DNA of 64,000 bases from the NCBI GenBank assembly GCA_041071465.1, contig CP163498.1, forward strand, positions 3,924,001-3,988,000. Direction: 5' to 3'. The notes under the pieces are model-generated. The model was not told the origin of the DNA. It was given only the letters and a program-made list of their open reading frames with translations, and ran no database searches. This DNA comes from Pseudomonas putida. Lineage in GTDB: Bacteria; Pseudomonadota; Gammaproteobacteria; Pseudomonadales; Pseudomonadaceae. Positions within the stretch are counted from its first letter, which is position 1. Each line of letters opens with the position of its first letter. The translations under genes and the position numbers were made by a program. Positions 29,109 to 38,132 of the stretch are shown piece by piece.

Positions 29109-30362
29109 ATGTCCCGTGCTGTGTTCCGTGGGGCCACGTGTGGCCTGCTCTGCGGCTGGCTGCCTGTTGCCGGCGCTGCCGGTTTCGTCGATGACAGCAA
29201 GCTCAAGCTTCAACTACGCAACGTCTACTTCAACGAGAATTTCCGCGACGAACACGGCATGAGTGCACGTGCTGCCGCTAGCGCCAAAAGCGAGCGGGTG
29301 GAGTGGGCACAGGGTTTTCTGCTGGACTACCAATCCGGATTCACGCCCGGCGCATTGGGCGTGGGGCTGGACGCCCTCGGGCTGGTGGGTGTCAGGCTGG
29401 ACTCTGGCCGTGGGCGCAGCGGCACCGGGCTGCTGCCGGTTCATGACGACGGTCGTGCGGCGGACGAATTTGCCAGCGCCGGGGTAACGGCCAAGGCCCG
29501 CGTCGGGCAGACTGTGGTCAAGCACGGTACCTTGCTGCCGAAAACGCCGGTGCTGGTCTACAACGACGCGCGGCTGTTGCCGCAGACGTACGAGGGTACC
29601 CAGCTGACCAGTACGGATATCGACGGGCTGACACTGACAGCGGGCCACCTGGACCGCTTCAAACAGCGTGATTCATCGGACAGCACCGGCCTGTACCTGG
29701 ATGGGTACGCGGGCGGCAGGTCCGGTGACTTCAACTTCGCCGGCGCCGATTATGCCGTCAGCAAACAACTGCGCCTGAGCTACTTCCATGGCCAGCTCGA
29801 GCACTTCTACCGGCAGGACTTCGCCGGCCTGGTACACGAACTGCCGCTGGCGGGTGGTGTGTTGAGCACTGACCTGCGCTATTTCAAGAGCCGCGACAGC
29901 GGTGCCGCCCAGGGCGGCGCAATCGACAACGACATGTTCAGCGGGCAGATGGCCTATGCCCATTCGGGCCATACCCTCGGTGCCGGCTACCAGGTGCTCG
30001 ACGGTGAGGCAGGGTTGCCTTACATCAGCGGTGCGACGGTGTATTCGTTCAGCAACGTCGGCATCGGCAAGTTCATCGAGGAAGAAGAAAAGACCTGGAT
30101 GGCAAGCTACGCCTACAACTTTGCGGCAGCAGGCGTGCCGGGCCTGACCTTCATGGCGCGATACCTGAGTGGCGATAATGGCCGCTCGGGTGCCGAGGGC
30201 ATCAAGGAGTGGGAACGTGACGCCGAGCTTGCCTACGTGGTGCAGGGCGGGCCGCTGAAAGGTTTGGGTGTGAAGCTGCGCAACTATATCTATCGTTCGG
30301 ATTTTGCCCGCGGGCGCGACAGCAATCGCTTGTACCTTACCTACGATATCGCCATCTGGTGA
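29109..30362 (+). CDS. OprD-family outer-membrane porin
   Basis: A 417-residue porin with a signal peptide (MSRAVFRGATCGLLCGWL, cleavage near GAA-G), then FVDDSKLKLQLRNVYFNENF, the usual OprD opening, and alternating amphipathic strands ending in TYDIAIW with a terminal aromatic residue. OprD-type channels admit specific small acids or amino acids; the OpdH-like group takes tricarboxylates. It is the last gene of the LysR-linked cluster, only 67 bases after CitMHS, so it likely supplies the outer-membrane route for the same substrate. Confidence 0.9.
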   Translation: MSRAVFRGATCGLLCGWLPVAGAAGFVDDSKLKLQLRNVYFNENFRDEHGMSARAAASAKSERVEWAQGFLLDYQSGFTPGALGVGLDALGLVGVRLDSGRGRSGTGLLPVHDDGRAADEFASAGVTAKARVGQTVVKHGTLLPKTPVLVYNDARLLPQTYEGTQLTSTDIDGLTLTAGHLDRFKQRDSSDSTGLYLDGYAGGRSGDFNFAGADYAVSKQLRLSYFHGQLEHFYRQDFAGLVHELPLAGGVLSTDLRYFKSRDSGAAQGGAIDNDMFSGQMAYAHSGHTLGAGYQVLDGEAGLPYISGATVYSFSNVGIGKFIEEEEKTWMASYAYNFAAAGVPGLTFMARYLSGDNGRSGAEGIKEWERDAELAYVVQGGPLKGLGVKLRNYIYRSDFARGRDSNRLYLTYDIAIW

Positions 30363-30369
30363 GGGTGCA

Positions 30370-30390
30370 GGCCGGACCACATGTCCGGCC
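30370..30390 (+). terminator. hairpin after the OprD gene
   Basis: GGCCGGAC-CACAT-GTCCGGCC, an 8-base perfect stem 7 bases after the porin stop, in the convergent gap with the CsbD-like gene. There is no T run on the plus strand, so termination may be weak or factor-assisted. Confidence 0.55.
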
Positions 30391-30414
30391 CTGAACCGGC
30401 TGCTGCGCCCTGGG

Positions 30415-30663
30415 TCAACGGCGCAGTAGGCGAGAAATCACCAGTGTGACAGCGGCGGTGATTGCCAGCGCGGCGATAGGTTTTTCCTTGACGAACGAAG
30501 ACACCGTGTCCAGGGCATCCCCATAGGTCTTGGTCACCTGGCCTGCAGCCTGACGCGCATCGCCTTCGGCCTCCAGCGAGGGGTCTTCGACCAGCCGGCC
30601 GACAGCGCTCTGCGCCTTGCCTGCAAGGTTCTCTGCAACACCTTCGATCTGTTCGCGTTTCAT
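30415..30663 (-). CDS. CsbD-family stress protein with C-terminal membrane helix
   Basis: An 82-residue protein. Residues 1-50 match the CsbD pattern (KREQIEGVAENLAGKAQSAV, then DARQAAGQ), and a C-terminal helix (AALAITAAVTLVISRLLRR) could anchor it in the inner membrane. CsbD-like proteins are general-stress proteins of unknown mechanism. It stands alone with an ATG at 30663 and an AAGGAAC-type site upstream. Confidence 0.75.
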   Translation of the reverse strand: MKREQIEGVAENLAGKAQSAVGRLVEDPSLEAEGDARQAAGQVTKTYGDALDTVSSFVKEKPIAALAITAAVTLVISRLLRR

Positions 30664-30772
30664 GATGGCTTAGTTCCTTCCTGTGAACGGCTAGGGTTAA
30701 CAGCACAGGCTTAGGGCGTTGGCAGGCCGCAATGGTTCCAAACGATTGCTTATTACCGTCAGGCCACGCGGT

Positions 30773-30896
30773 CCCTGTAGGAGCGGCCTTGTGTCGCGAT
30801 CGGGCCGCAAAGCGGCCCCAGGATCTCAGCAACGACGCACACATTGCCGGGGCTGCCCTGCAGCCCGATCGCGACACAAGGCCGCTCCTACAAGGG
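30773..30896. repeat. REP pair, GCGACACAAGGCCGC family
   Basis: Left arm CCCTGTAGGAGCGGCC-TTGTGTCGCGATCGGGC at about 30773-30805; right arm GCCCGATCGCGACACAAGGC-CGCTCCTACAAGGG at about 30863-30896. The arms are inverted and enclose an extra hairpin GGGCCGCAAAGCGGCCC (30802-30818). The element lies between the CsbD-like gene and soxR. Confidence 0.85.
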
Positions 30897-30922
30897 ATCG
30901 CACCTGGCTTGAGAGGGCGAGG

Positions 30923-31378
30923 CTAGCGGGCCTTCTTCTCAAGAATTCGCGCCCCGCTACCTTCCTTGGCCAGCACATCCTCGGGGTTACGCAGCGGGCA
31001 GTCCTCCAGTGACAGGCAACCGCAACCAATGCAGTTGTCCAGGCTGTCGCGCAACGCCTCCAGCGTGCGAATCCGGGCGTTAAGGTCTTCGCGCCAGGCC
31101 GTGGACATCTCGCCCCACTGCGCCGCCGTAAGCTTGCTGTTGGGCGCATAACGGCTGAATGCCTGCTTGATGTCCTCCAGCGGAATACCGGTGCGCTGTG
31201 CCACTTTGATAATCGCCAGTGTACGCAGCACCAGTGAGGGGTAGCGGCGCTGGTTGCCCGCCGTACGGACGCTGGCGATCAGCCCCTTGGTTTCGTAGAA
31301 ATGCAGCGCAGACACCGCCACGCCACTGCGTTTGGCCACTTCACCCACTGTGAGCATTCGCGTGTTGTCCACCGCCAT
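30923..31378 (-). CDS. soxR: redox-sensing activator SoxR
   Basis: A 151-residue MerR-family protein starting [20 protein letters not shown], with the winged helix, a dimerisation helix and the [2Fe-2S] cluster motif C116-x2-C119-x-C121-x5-C127 followed by LRNP. In pseudomonads SoxR responds mainly to redox-active compounds such as phenazines and quinones, and activates efflux genes and not a SoxS. It is divergent from an RND pump operon, with a MerR-type promoter between them. Confidence 0.95.
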   Translation of the reverse strand: MAVDNTRMLTVGEVAKRSGVAVSALHFYETKGLIASVRTAGNQRRYPSLVLRTLAIIKVAQRTGIPLEDIKQAFSRYAPNSKLTAAQWGEMSTAWREDLNARIRTLEALRDSLDNCIGCGCLSLEDCPLRNPEDVLAKEGSGARILEKKAR

Positions 31379-31383
31379 GCGTG

Positions 31384-31414
31384 TTGACCTCAAGTTAAGT
31401 TGAGCTCTTATAGT
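31384..31414 (+). promoter_or_regulatory. SoxR box within a 19-bp spacer promoter
   Basis: TTGACC (31384-31389) and TATAGT (31409-31414) are separated by 19 bases, the overlong spacer typical of MerR-family targets. Between them lies the dyad CTCAA-GTTAAG-TTGAG (31389-31404), close to the known SoxR box CCTCAAGTTAACTTGAGG. The promoter points at the pump genes starting at 31463. Confidence 0.88.
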
Positions 31415-31462
31415 CCTGCCCGATCTTCCCCGCAACCGCTTTCCTCATGATCGGAGCTCTGC

Positions 31463-32560
31463 ATGAACAAACGGACGTTATTGGCCTGGGCCGGCGCTGT
31501 AGCCGGTGTGCTGGCCGCTGCCTATGCGTTGGTGGGTAGCGGCTCGGCGCCACCCGCTGCGGCGGCGTGGCCGGCGACCAAGGTGGCCTTGGCCACGGCC
31601 GAGCAGGTGCAGCTGGCGCGGCAGAACTTTGCTTCGGGGGAGCTGGAGGCGGTCAACCAGGTGCAGGTGGCGGCTGAGACGGCGGGGCGCATTACCCGCA
31701 TCGCCTTCGAGTCGGGGCAGACGGTAACGGCCGGGCAGTTGCTGGTGCAGCTCAACGACGCGCCGGAGCAGGCCCAGCGGGTGCAGTTGCGGGCAAAATT
31801 GCGTAACGCTGAAGTGGTGCTGCAGCGCAGCCGCAAGCTGCGGGCGATGAATGCCGTGTCGCAAGAGCTGCTGGACAACGCCGCCACTGCCGTGGACGTG
31901 GCCAGTGGTGAGCTGCAGCATGTCGAGGCGTTGATCGCGCAGAAGGCCATTCGCGCACCGTTTGCCGGCAAGCTCGGCATCCGTCGGGTGCATCAGGGCC
32001 AATACCTGGGCGCCGGCGAGGCGATTGTCAGCCTGGCTGACATCAGCCAGTTGCATGTGAATTTTGCCTTGGGCGAGCAGGCTGCCCCCGAAGTGCACGT
32101 CGGGCAAGTGCTGGCACTGACGGTGGACGCAGTGCGCGGGCAAGGCTTCCAGGCCCGGGTGGTGGCGGTCGATCCGGTGGTCAGCAAGGCGCGCCTGGTG
32201 CAGGTGCAGGCAGCCTTGCCGAACCCGGATGGGCAGTTGCAGCCGGGCATGTACGCTGGCGTGCGCCTGGATGCCGCGCAGCCGTCGACCGTGCTGGCCG
32301 TGCCGGAAACCGCGATCACCTACACCGCTTATGGCCAGACGGTATTCGTTGCGACCCAGGACCCGGCGCATGGCACTCGGGTCAGCCGGGTGCGGGTAAC
32401 CACCGGTGAGCGCTGGCAAGGGCGGGTGGAGGTCACGTCCGGCCTGGCGCCCGGTGACCGGGTGGTGGTTTCCGGCCAGTTGAAGCTCAGTGACGGCATG
32501 CCGGTCGAGCCCGTGGCGCAGGACAGCCTGCAGGCCAACCAGGGAGGGCGGCAGTCGTGA
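31463..32560 (+). CDS. RND efflux periplasmic adaptor (membrane fusion protein)
   Basis: A 365-residue protein with an N-terminal membrane anchor or signal (LLAWAGAVAGVLAAAYALVG), a lipoyl half-motif (AETAGRITRIAFESGQTVTA), a short helical hairpin, the second lipoyl half (IRAPFAGKLGIRRVHQGQYL) and beta-barrel domains. It bridges the inner-membrane pump to an outer-membrane channel. It resembles MexH-type adaptors. Its end overlaps the pump gene by 4 bases. Expression should be SoxR-dependent from the promoter at 31384-31414. Confidence 0.9.
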   Translation: MNKRTLLAWAGAVAGVLAAAYALVGSGSAPPAAAAWPATKVALATAEQVQLARQNFASGELEAVNQVQVAAETAGRITRIAFESGQTVTAGQLLVQLNDAPEQAQRVQLRAKLRNAEVVLQRSRKLRAMNAVSQELLDNAATAVDVASGELQHVEALIAQKAIRAPFAGKLGIRRVHQGQYLGAGEAIVSLADISQLHVNFALGEQAAPEVHVGQVLALTVDAVRGQGFQARVVAVDPVVSKARLVQVQAALPNPDGQLQPGMYAGVRLDAAQPSTVLAVPETAITYTAYGQTVFVATQDPAHGTRVSRVRVTTGERWQGRVEVTSGLAPGDRVVVSGQLKLSDGMPVEPVAQDSLQANQGGRQS

Positions 32561-35500
32561 AGTTTACCGATGTCTTCGTGCGCCGGCCGGTGCTGGCGCT
32601 GGTGGTCAGCAGCCTGATCATCCTGATGGGGCTGTTTGCCATGGGCAAATTGCCGATCCGCCAGTACCCCTTGCTGGAAAGCTCGACCATTACCATCAGT
32701 ACCGAGTACCCCGGCGCCTCCGCCGAGCTGATGCAGGGTTTTGTGACCCAGCCGATTACCCAGGCGGTGTCGTCGGTCGAGGGCATCGACTACCTGTCGT
32801 CGTCCTCGCAGCAGGGGCGCAGTCTGATCACGTTGCGCATGGTGCTCAACCGCGACTCGACCCAGGCGCTGGCCGAGACCATGGCCAAGGTCAACCAGGT
32901 GCGCTATCGCCTGCCGGAAAAGGCCTACGACCCGGTGGTAGAGCTTTCGGCTGGCGACTCCACGGCGGTAGCCTACGTGGGCTTTGCCAGCGACAGCCTG
33001 TCGATACCGGAGCTGAGCGATTACCTGTCGCGGGTGGTGGAACCGCAGTTTTCTGGCATCGACGGCGTGGCCAAGGTGCAGTCGTTTGGCGGGCAGCGCC
33101 TGGCCATGCGCCTGTGGCTGGACAGTGAACAGATGGCTGGGCGCGGGGTGACAGCAGCGGACGTGGCGCAGGCGGTGCGTGCCAACAACTACCAGGCGAC
33201 GCCGGGCCAGGTGCGCGGACAATACGTGCTGGCCGACATCCAGGTGGACACCGACCTGACCCGGGTCGAGGACTTCCGTGAGCTGATCATTCGCAACGAT
33301 GGCACCGATTTGGTACGCCTGCGCGATGTCGGCACCGTCGAGCTGAATGCGGCGGCCACCCAGACCAGCGCCACCATGGATGGCAGGCCTGCCGTGCACC
33401 TGGGGCTGTTCCCCACGCCGACCGGCAACCCACTGGTGATCGTCGAGGGTATTCGCCAACTGTTGCCGCAGATTCAGCAGACCCTGCCACCCGGTGTGCA
33501 TGTGGCGCTGGCCTACGAGACCGCACGTTTCATCGACGCTTCGATCCATGAAGTACTGCGCACCTTGGTGGAGGCGATGCTGATCGTGGTGCTGGTGATC
33601 TGGCTGTGCCTGGGTTCGCTGCGCAGCGTGCTGATTGCGGTGGTTGCCATCCCGCTGTCGATGCTCGGTGCCGCGGGCCTGATGTTGCTGTTCGGCTTCA
33701 GCCTCAACCTGCTGACGTTGCTGGCGATGGTGTTGGCCATCGGCTTGGTGGTGGACGATGCCATCGTGGTGGTGGAGAACGTGCACCGGCATATCGAAGA
33801 GGGCAGGTCACCGGTCGCTGCGGCATTGATCGGGGCACGGGAAATCGCCGGGCCGGTGATCGCCATGACCCTGACCCTGGCGGCGGTGTATGCGCCGATC
33901 GGGCTGATGGGCGGGCTGACCGGCACGCTGTTCCGCGAATTTGCCCTGACCTTGGCGGGAGCGGTGATCGTTTCGGGCATCGTGGCGCTGACGTTGTCGC
34001 CGGTAATGAGCTCGTTGCTATTGCAACCCGGACAGCAGCATGGCGCGATGGCCAACATGGCCGATCGGTTGTTCGCTGGGTTGACTGGCGCCTATGGACG
34101 GGTGCTGGCCTACACCCTGACACATCGCTGGATCAGTGGCGGCGTGGCGCTGCTGGTGTGCCTGAGCCTGCCCTGGCTGTACCTGCTGCCCCAGCGTGAG
34201 CTGGCCCCGGCCGAGGACCAGGCGGCGGTGCTGACCGCCATCAAGTCGCCGCAGCATGCCAGCTTGGAATATGTGGAGCACTTTGCGCTGAAACTGGACG
34301 AGGTGATGAAGTCCATCGGCGAAACCACCGACACCTGGATCATCAACGGCACCGACGGCCCGGCCGCCAGTTTTGGTGGCATCAACCTCAGCGCCTGGCA
34401 GGTGCGCGAGCGTTCTGCCGCGCAGGTGCAGGCACAGTTGCAGCAGGCAGTGGCGGATATCGAAGGCAGCAGCATCTTCGCCTTCCAGGTCGCTTCGCTG
34501 CCGGGTTCCAGTGGCGGCCTGCCGGTGCAGATGGTGCTGCGCAGTGCCCAGGATTACCCCGAGCTGTACCAGACCATGGAGGTGCTCAAGCAGCGCGCCC
34601 GCGACAGCGGGCTGTTTGCCGTGGTGGACAGCGACCTCGACTACAACAACCCAGTGGTCAAGGTGCGCGTCGACCGCGCCAAGGCGGCTAGCCTGGGCAT
34701 CAGCATGCAGGCCATTGGCGAGTCGCTGGGGGTGCTGGTGGGCGAGCAGTACCTCAACCGTTTCGCCCTGTTCGGGCGGTCCTATGACGTGATCCCGCAG
34801 AGTATTCAGGACCAGCGCCTGACGCCTGCGGCGCTCAATCGTCAATACGTGCGCGCCGAAAACGGCAGCCTGGTGCCGTTGGCTACGGTGGTGCACCTGG
34901 ATATCGAGGTGGCGCCCAACCGCCTATTGCAGTTCGATCAGCAGAACGCCAGTACCCTGCAGGCGATCCCGGCGCCAGGAGTGTCGATGGGCAACGCCGT
35001 GGCATTTCTCGAACAGCTCACCACCGAACTGCCGCCGGGCTTCAGCCACGATTGGCAATCGGAGTCGCGCCAGTATGTGCAGGAGGGTTTTGCCTTGATG
35101 TGGGCGTTTCTCGCTGCCTTGGTGGTGATCTACCTGGTGCTGGCAGCGCAGTACGAAAGCCTGGTCGACCCGTTGATCATTCTGGTGACCGTGCCACTGT
35201 CGATCTGCGGCGCACTGCTGCCGCTGGCGCTGGGCTGGGCCACGTTGAACATCTACACGCAGATTGGCCTGGTGACGCTGATCGGCCTGATCAGCAAGCA
35301 CGGCATCCTGATGGTGGAGTTCGCCAACGAGATCCAGGTGCGCGACAACCTTGATCGTGCTGCCGCCATTGTCCGAGCTGCGCAGATACGCTTGCGGCCG
35401 GTGTTGATGACCACGGCGGCGATGACCTTTGGCGTGCTGCCACTGCTGTTCGCCAGTGGTGCCGGGGCCAATAGCCGCTTCGGGCTGGGGGTGGTGATTG

Positions 35501-35637
35501 TGTGCGGGATGCTGGTGGGGACGTTATTTACCTTGTTCGTGTTGCCGACGATCTATCGGTGGTTGGCGCGAGATCATCGGGTGACCACGGGGCGGGCGCA
35601 GCAGTTGCTGGAGGCTGAACGCGTTCTGGGTATGTGA
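32557..35637 (+). CDS. RND multidrug efflux pump (MexI-like)
   Basis: A 1026-residue HAE1-type RND transporter starting VKFTDVFVRRPVLALVVSSL (GTG start overlapping the adaptor stop). Twelve transmembrane helices and two large periplasmic loops are visible. The proton-relay aspartates D400-D401 lie in VVDDAIVVVENVHRH. Related pumps export dyes, quinones or phenazines. Unlike mexGHI-opmD there is no outer-membrane factor gene in this operon, so a TolC-like protein encoded elsewhere must be shared. Confidence 0.92.
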   Translation: MKFTDVFVRRPVLALVVSSLIILMGLFAMGKLPIRQYPLLESSTITISTEYPGASAELMQGFVTQPITQAVSSVEGIDYLSSSSQQGRSLITLRMVLNRDSTQALAETMAKVNQVRYRLPEKAYDPVVELSAGDSTAVAYVGFASDSLSIPELSDYLSRVVEPQFSGIDGVAKVQSFGGQRLAMRLWLDSEQMAGRGVTAADVAQAVRANNYQATPGQVRGQYVLADIQVDTDLTRVEDFRELIIRNDGTDLVRLRDVGTVELNAAATQTSATMDGRPAVHLGLFPTPTGNPLVIVEGIRQLLPQIQQTLPPGVHVALAYETARFIDASIHEVLRTLVEAMLIVVLVIWLCLGSLRSVLIAVVAIPLSMLGAAGLMLLFGFSLNLLTLLAMVLAIGLVVDDAIVVVENVHRHIEEGRSPVAAALIGAREIAGPVIAMTLTLAAVYAPIGLMGGLTGTLFREFALTLAGAVIVSGIVALTLSPVMSSLLLQPGQQHGAMANMADRLFAGLTGAYGRVLAYTLTHRWISGGVALLVCLSLPWLYLLPQRELAPAEDQAAVLTAIKSPQHASLEYVEHFALKLDEVMKSIGETTDTWIINGTDGPAASFGGINLSAWQVRERSAAQVQAQLQQAVADIEGSSIFAFQVASLPGSSGGLPVQMVLRSAQDYPELYQTMEVLKQRARDSGLFAVVDSDLDYNNPVVKVRVDRAKAASLGISMQAIGESLGVLVGEQYLNRFALFGRSYDVIPQSIQDQRLTPAALNRQYVRAENGSLVPLATVVHLDIEVAPNRLLQFDQQNASTLQAIPAPGVSMGNAVAFLEQLTTELPPGFSHDWQSESRQYVQEGFALMWAFLAALVVIYLVLAAQYESLVDPLIILVTVPLSICGALLPLALGWATLNIYTQIGLVTLIGLISKHGILMVEFANEIQVRDNLDRAAAIVRAAQIRLRPVLMTTAAMTFGVLPLLFASGAGANSRFGLGVVIVCGMLVGTLFTLFVLPTIYRWLARDHRVTTGRAQQLLEAERVLGM

Positions 35638-35661
35638 AGCGCAGCAGCCCCGATTGCGCGA

Positions 35662-36426
35662 TCAGGATGGCGAACGGTCGCGACGCATCTGGGTGACCAG
35701 GGTAAAGCGGTCATCCGGGTGCACGGTCTCGGAAACCGCCATCAGGTCACCGTTTTCCTCGCGGTAATGACGGGTGATCTTCAGCCCAGGCGAACCCGCC
35801 TCGGCCCTTAGCACCCGGGCCATTTCAGCGGTCAGCAACACCGCCCGCACCTGCTGGTCGACCACGGCGATCGACCGGCCATAGTGCTGCTCGATCAGCC
35901 CGGCAATCAGCTGGTCGGGGTGTTCGCGCGCCAGCTCGATAACCTCGGCATGGTCGCGCTGTGCATACACATCGGTCCAGCACAGCGGTGCGGCATTGTG
36001 CAGGCGGTCGACGCGAATGCTCGACACGCAGAAGTAATGCTCCCCCGGCACCAACCCCAGCCGCGTGGCCTCGCTCAGGTCGGCGACGAAGTGGCGCACG
36101 TTCTGGATTTCCCGCTGCTGGGTTTCGGCCAGGTGTGCAAGGTCGGCCACGCTGGCCAGCGATTGCGAATAGCCGCCGCGCGGGCTGCTGGCCTCGACCC
36201 GAGTGCCCACGCGCTTGCGCCGCGACACCAGCCCCTGGTTGAGCAACTGGTCGATCGCTGCGCGCACCGTATGGCGGCTCACCTCGTAAAGGTCGCACAG
36301 CTCGAACTCGGTCGGCAGCAGGCTGCCTACCGGGTAGCGGCCACTGGCAATGCCTTCCATCAAGTCCTTTGCCACGGTGGAATAGCGCGTCGGGTTCATA
36401 CCTTTGCTCGGTCTCGCAAACTTCAT
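35662..36426 (-). CDS. GntR/HutC-family regulator with UTRA domain
   Basis: A 254-residue protein with an N-terminal winged helix (ELCDLYEVSRHTVRAAIDQL) and a C-terminal UTRA effector domain (SSIRVDRLHNAAPLCWTDVY, ending TLVTQMRRDR). UTRA regulators bind small metabolites such as amino acids, sugars or phosphonates. The neighbours give no clear target: it converges with the RND pump and lies 73 bases downstream of a GNAT gene on the same strand. Confidence 0.85.
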   Translation of the reverse strand: MKFARPSKGMNPTRYSTVAKDLMEGIASGRYPVGSLLPTEFELCDLYEVSRHTVRAAIDQLLNQGLVSRRKRVGTRVEASSPRGGYSQSLASVADLAHLAETQQREIQNVRHFVADLSEATRLGLVPGEHYFCVSSIRVDRLHNAAPLCWTDVYAQRDHAEVIELAREHPDQLIAGLIEQHYGRSIAVVDQQVRAVLLTAEMARVLRAEAGSPGLKITRHYREENGDLMAVSETVHPDDRFTLVTQMRRDRSPS

Positions 36427-36499
36427 CGCTTGATAGTGTATCAGCGACAGAATTTCGAACGCTTCACCGGCCCTCTGCAGGTTGGTCGCCCAGTGTCGG

Positions 36500-36943
36500 T
36501 CATGGATCGGCGGGCAAGCTCATGTGCAGCAAAGGGAACGGGCGGCCTTCACCGTCCAGCGGCGAGCGGCCGGTCTGGACAAAGCCATAGTGCTGGTAAA
36601 ACCCTGTTGCCTGCGGGTTCTGCTCGTTGACATCGACACTCATCGTGCTGCGCGACTGGCGGCCGAAATCCAGCAGTGCGCGGCCAATGCCCTGGCCGTG
36701 GCGCGCGGGGTCGACGAAGAGCATTTCCACGTGGTTATCATTGAAGCCGATGAAGCCCAGTGGCTGGTCATCGGTGTCTACTGCAACCCACAGCTCGACG
36801 GCCGGAAAATACAGGTCACGCAGCTGTGGCAACAGCGCGTCGATGTCGCAGGGTTGTAGAAAGTGGTGCGTCGCGCGTACGGCGCGCAGCCAGATGTCGA
36901 GCAACTGCGGGTAGTCTGCAGCGATGCCTTGGCGAATGATCAT
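36500..36943 (-). CDS. YjaB-like GNAT N-acetyltransferase
   Basis: A 147-residue protein, the same length as E. coli YjaB and similar throughout by eye (VRATHHFL, LWVAVD, HGQGIGRALLDFG, VNEQNPQATGFYQHYGF, GRPFPLLHM). The acetyl-CoA loop is RHGQGIGRAL. The physiological substrate of YjaB is uncertain. It may form a transcript with the downstream GntR regulator. Confidence 0.8.
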   Translation of the reverse strand: MIIRQGIAADYPQLLDIWLRAVRATHHFLQPCDIDALLPQLRDLYFPAVELWVAVDTDDQPLGFIGFNDNHVEMLFVDPARHGQGIGRALLDFGRQSRSTMSVDVNEQNPQATGFYQHYGFVQTGRSPLDGEGRPFPLLHMSLPADP

Positions 36944-37201
36944 GCGGTCATCCTGAGTGAATTGATGGCGGATGGGCGCGCCAACAGGTGGCGGCCATGC
37001 GGGGTCGGCATCATGAATGACCGCTTCGCGAGTTAACGCCTGGGCGGTGCACGGCAGGGGAGGCCGGAAGGGAAGAGTGCGGAAGATTACCCGGATTGCG
37101 CAGTGTGGGGCAATGGCGGTGCGCTGCAGGTTTTGACTCGACTAGGCTGCTTGTCGATGCTGGAATTGAACCCGCACAACACGAACGGGCCGGGGGCGCC
37201 A

Positions 37202-38132
37202 ATGAACCGCAACGAACTGCGCAAAGCCGATATCAACCTGATGGTGGTGTTCGAAGCCCTGATGCAGGAGCGCAACCTCACCCGTGCCGCGGAAAAGCTG
37301 TTCGTCGCCCAACCCACGGTCAGCGCCGCGCTGGCCAGGTTGCGTGCGATGTTCAACGACCCGTTGCTGGTCCGTGTGGGTAACCGCATGGAGCCCTCGG
37401 CCAGGGCCGAAGAGGTGATCAAGTACCTCACCCCGGCCCTGGATGCGATGTCCGTCGCCCTCAGCCTGACCCACGATTTCGACCCCTTGACCAGCAAGAT
37501 GACCTTCCGCATCGGTTTGTCCGATGACGTCGAGTCCGGGCTGTTGCCGCCGCTGTTGCGGGCGTTGCGGGTCGAGGCGCCGAATGTGGTGGTGGTCGTG
37601 CAGCATGTGGATTACTGGCGCATCCCCGACTTGCTGGCAGCGGGCGATGTAACGGTCGGCATCAGCCAGACCAAGGGGCTGCCTGCCAATGCCAAGCGCA
37701 AGGTACTGCGCACGATGCAGGGCAGGGTAGTGCGCGCCGACAAGTCGGCCACGCCACTGACACTGGATGAGTTCTGCGCCCGCCCGCACGTTCAGGTTTC
37801 GCCCACCGCCAACACCCAGGGTGTGGTAGACGATTGGCTTAAAGAGATTGGCCGCGAACGCAAGGTGGTGTTGTCGGTGCCGCAGTTCAGTTCGCTGCCG
37901 GCGATTCTGGCTGGCACCGACCTGCTGGCCTGTTGCCCGGACTATGCCGCACAGGGCATGGAGCGTTGGGGCAACCTGCAGGCTGAGCAGTTGCCGTTCG
38001 AAAACCACGGCGCTGGAGCTGGCGATGGTCTGGTTGAGCACTACCGACAGCGACCCCGCCGAGCGCTGGCTGCGCAGCCGCCTGGAGCACTACATGGGCG
38101 GCGTGCGCTCGTTGGACGGTGGCCAGGTTTAG
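37202..38132 (+). pseudogene. LysR-family regulator, frameshifted near C-terminus
   Basis: It starts MNRNELRKADINLMVVFEAL after GGGGGCG, with a helix-turn-helix (TRAAEKLFVAQPTVSAALAR) and an effector domain. After QLPFE the frame is lost; the other frame carries the proper ending TTALELAMVWLSTTDSDPAE and stops at 38130-38132. Here one base is extra: AAAA at 38001-38004 where AAA is expected. Restored length is 309 residues. It converges with the TonB receptor gene (4-base overlap). The target is unknown. Confidence 0.8.

Noticed and set aside
32329..33792. 487-codon His/Gln-rich open frame opposite the RND pump
   Set aside because: Antisense of the adaptor and pump genes; composition is typical of a shadow frame.
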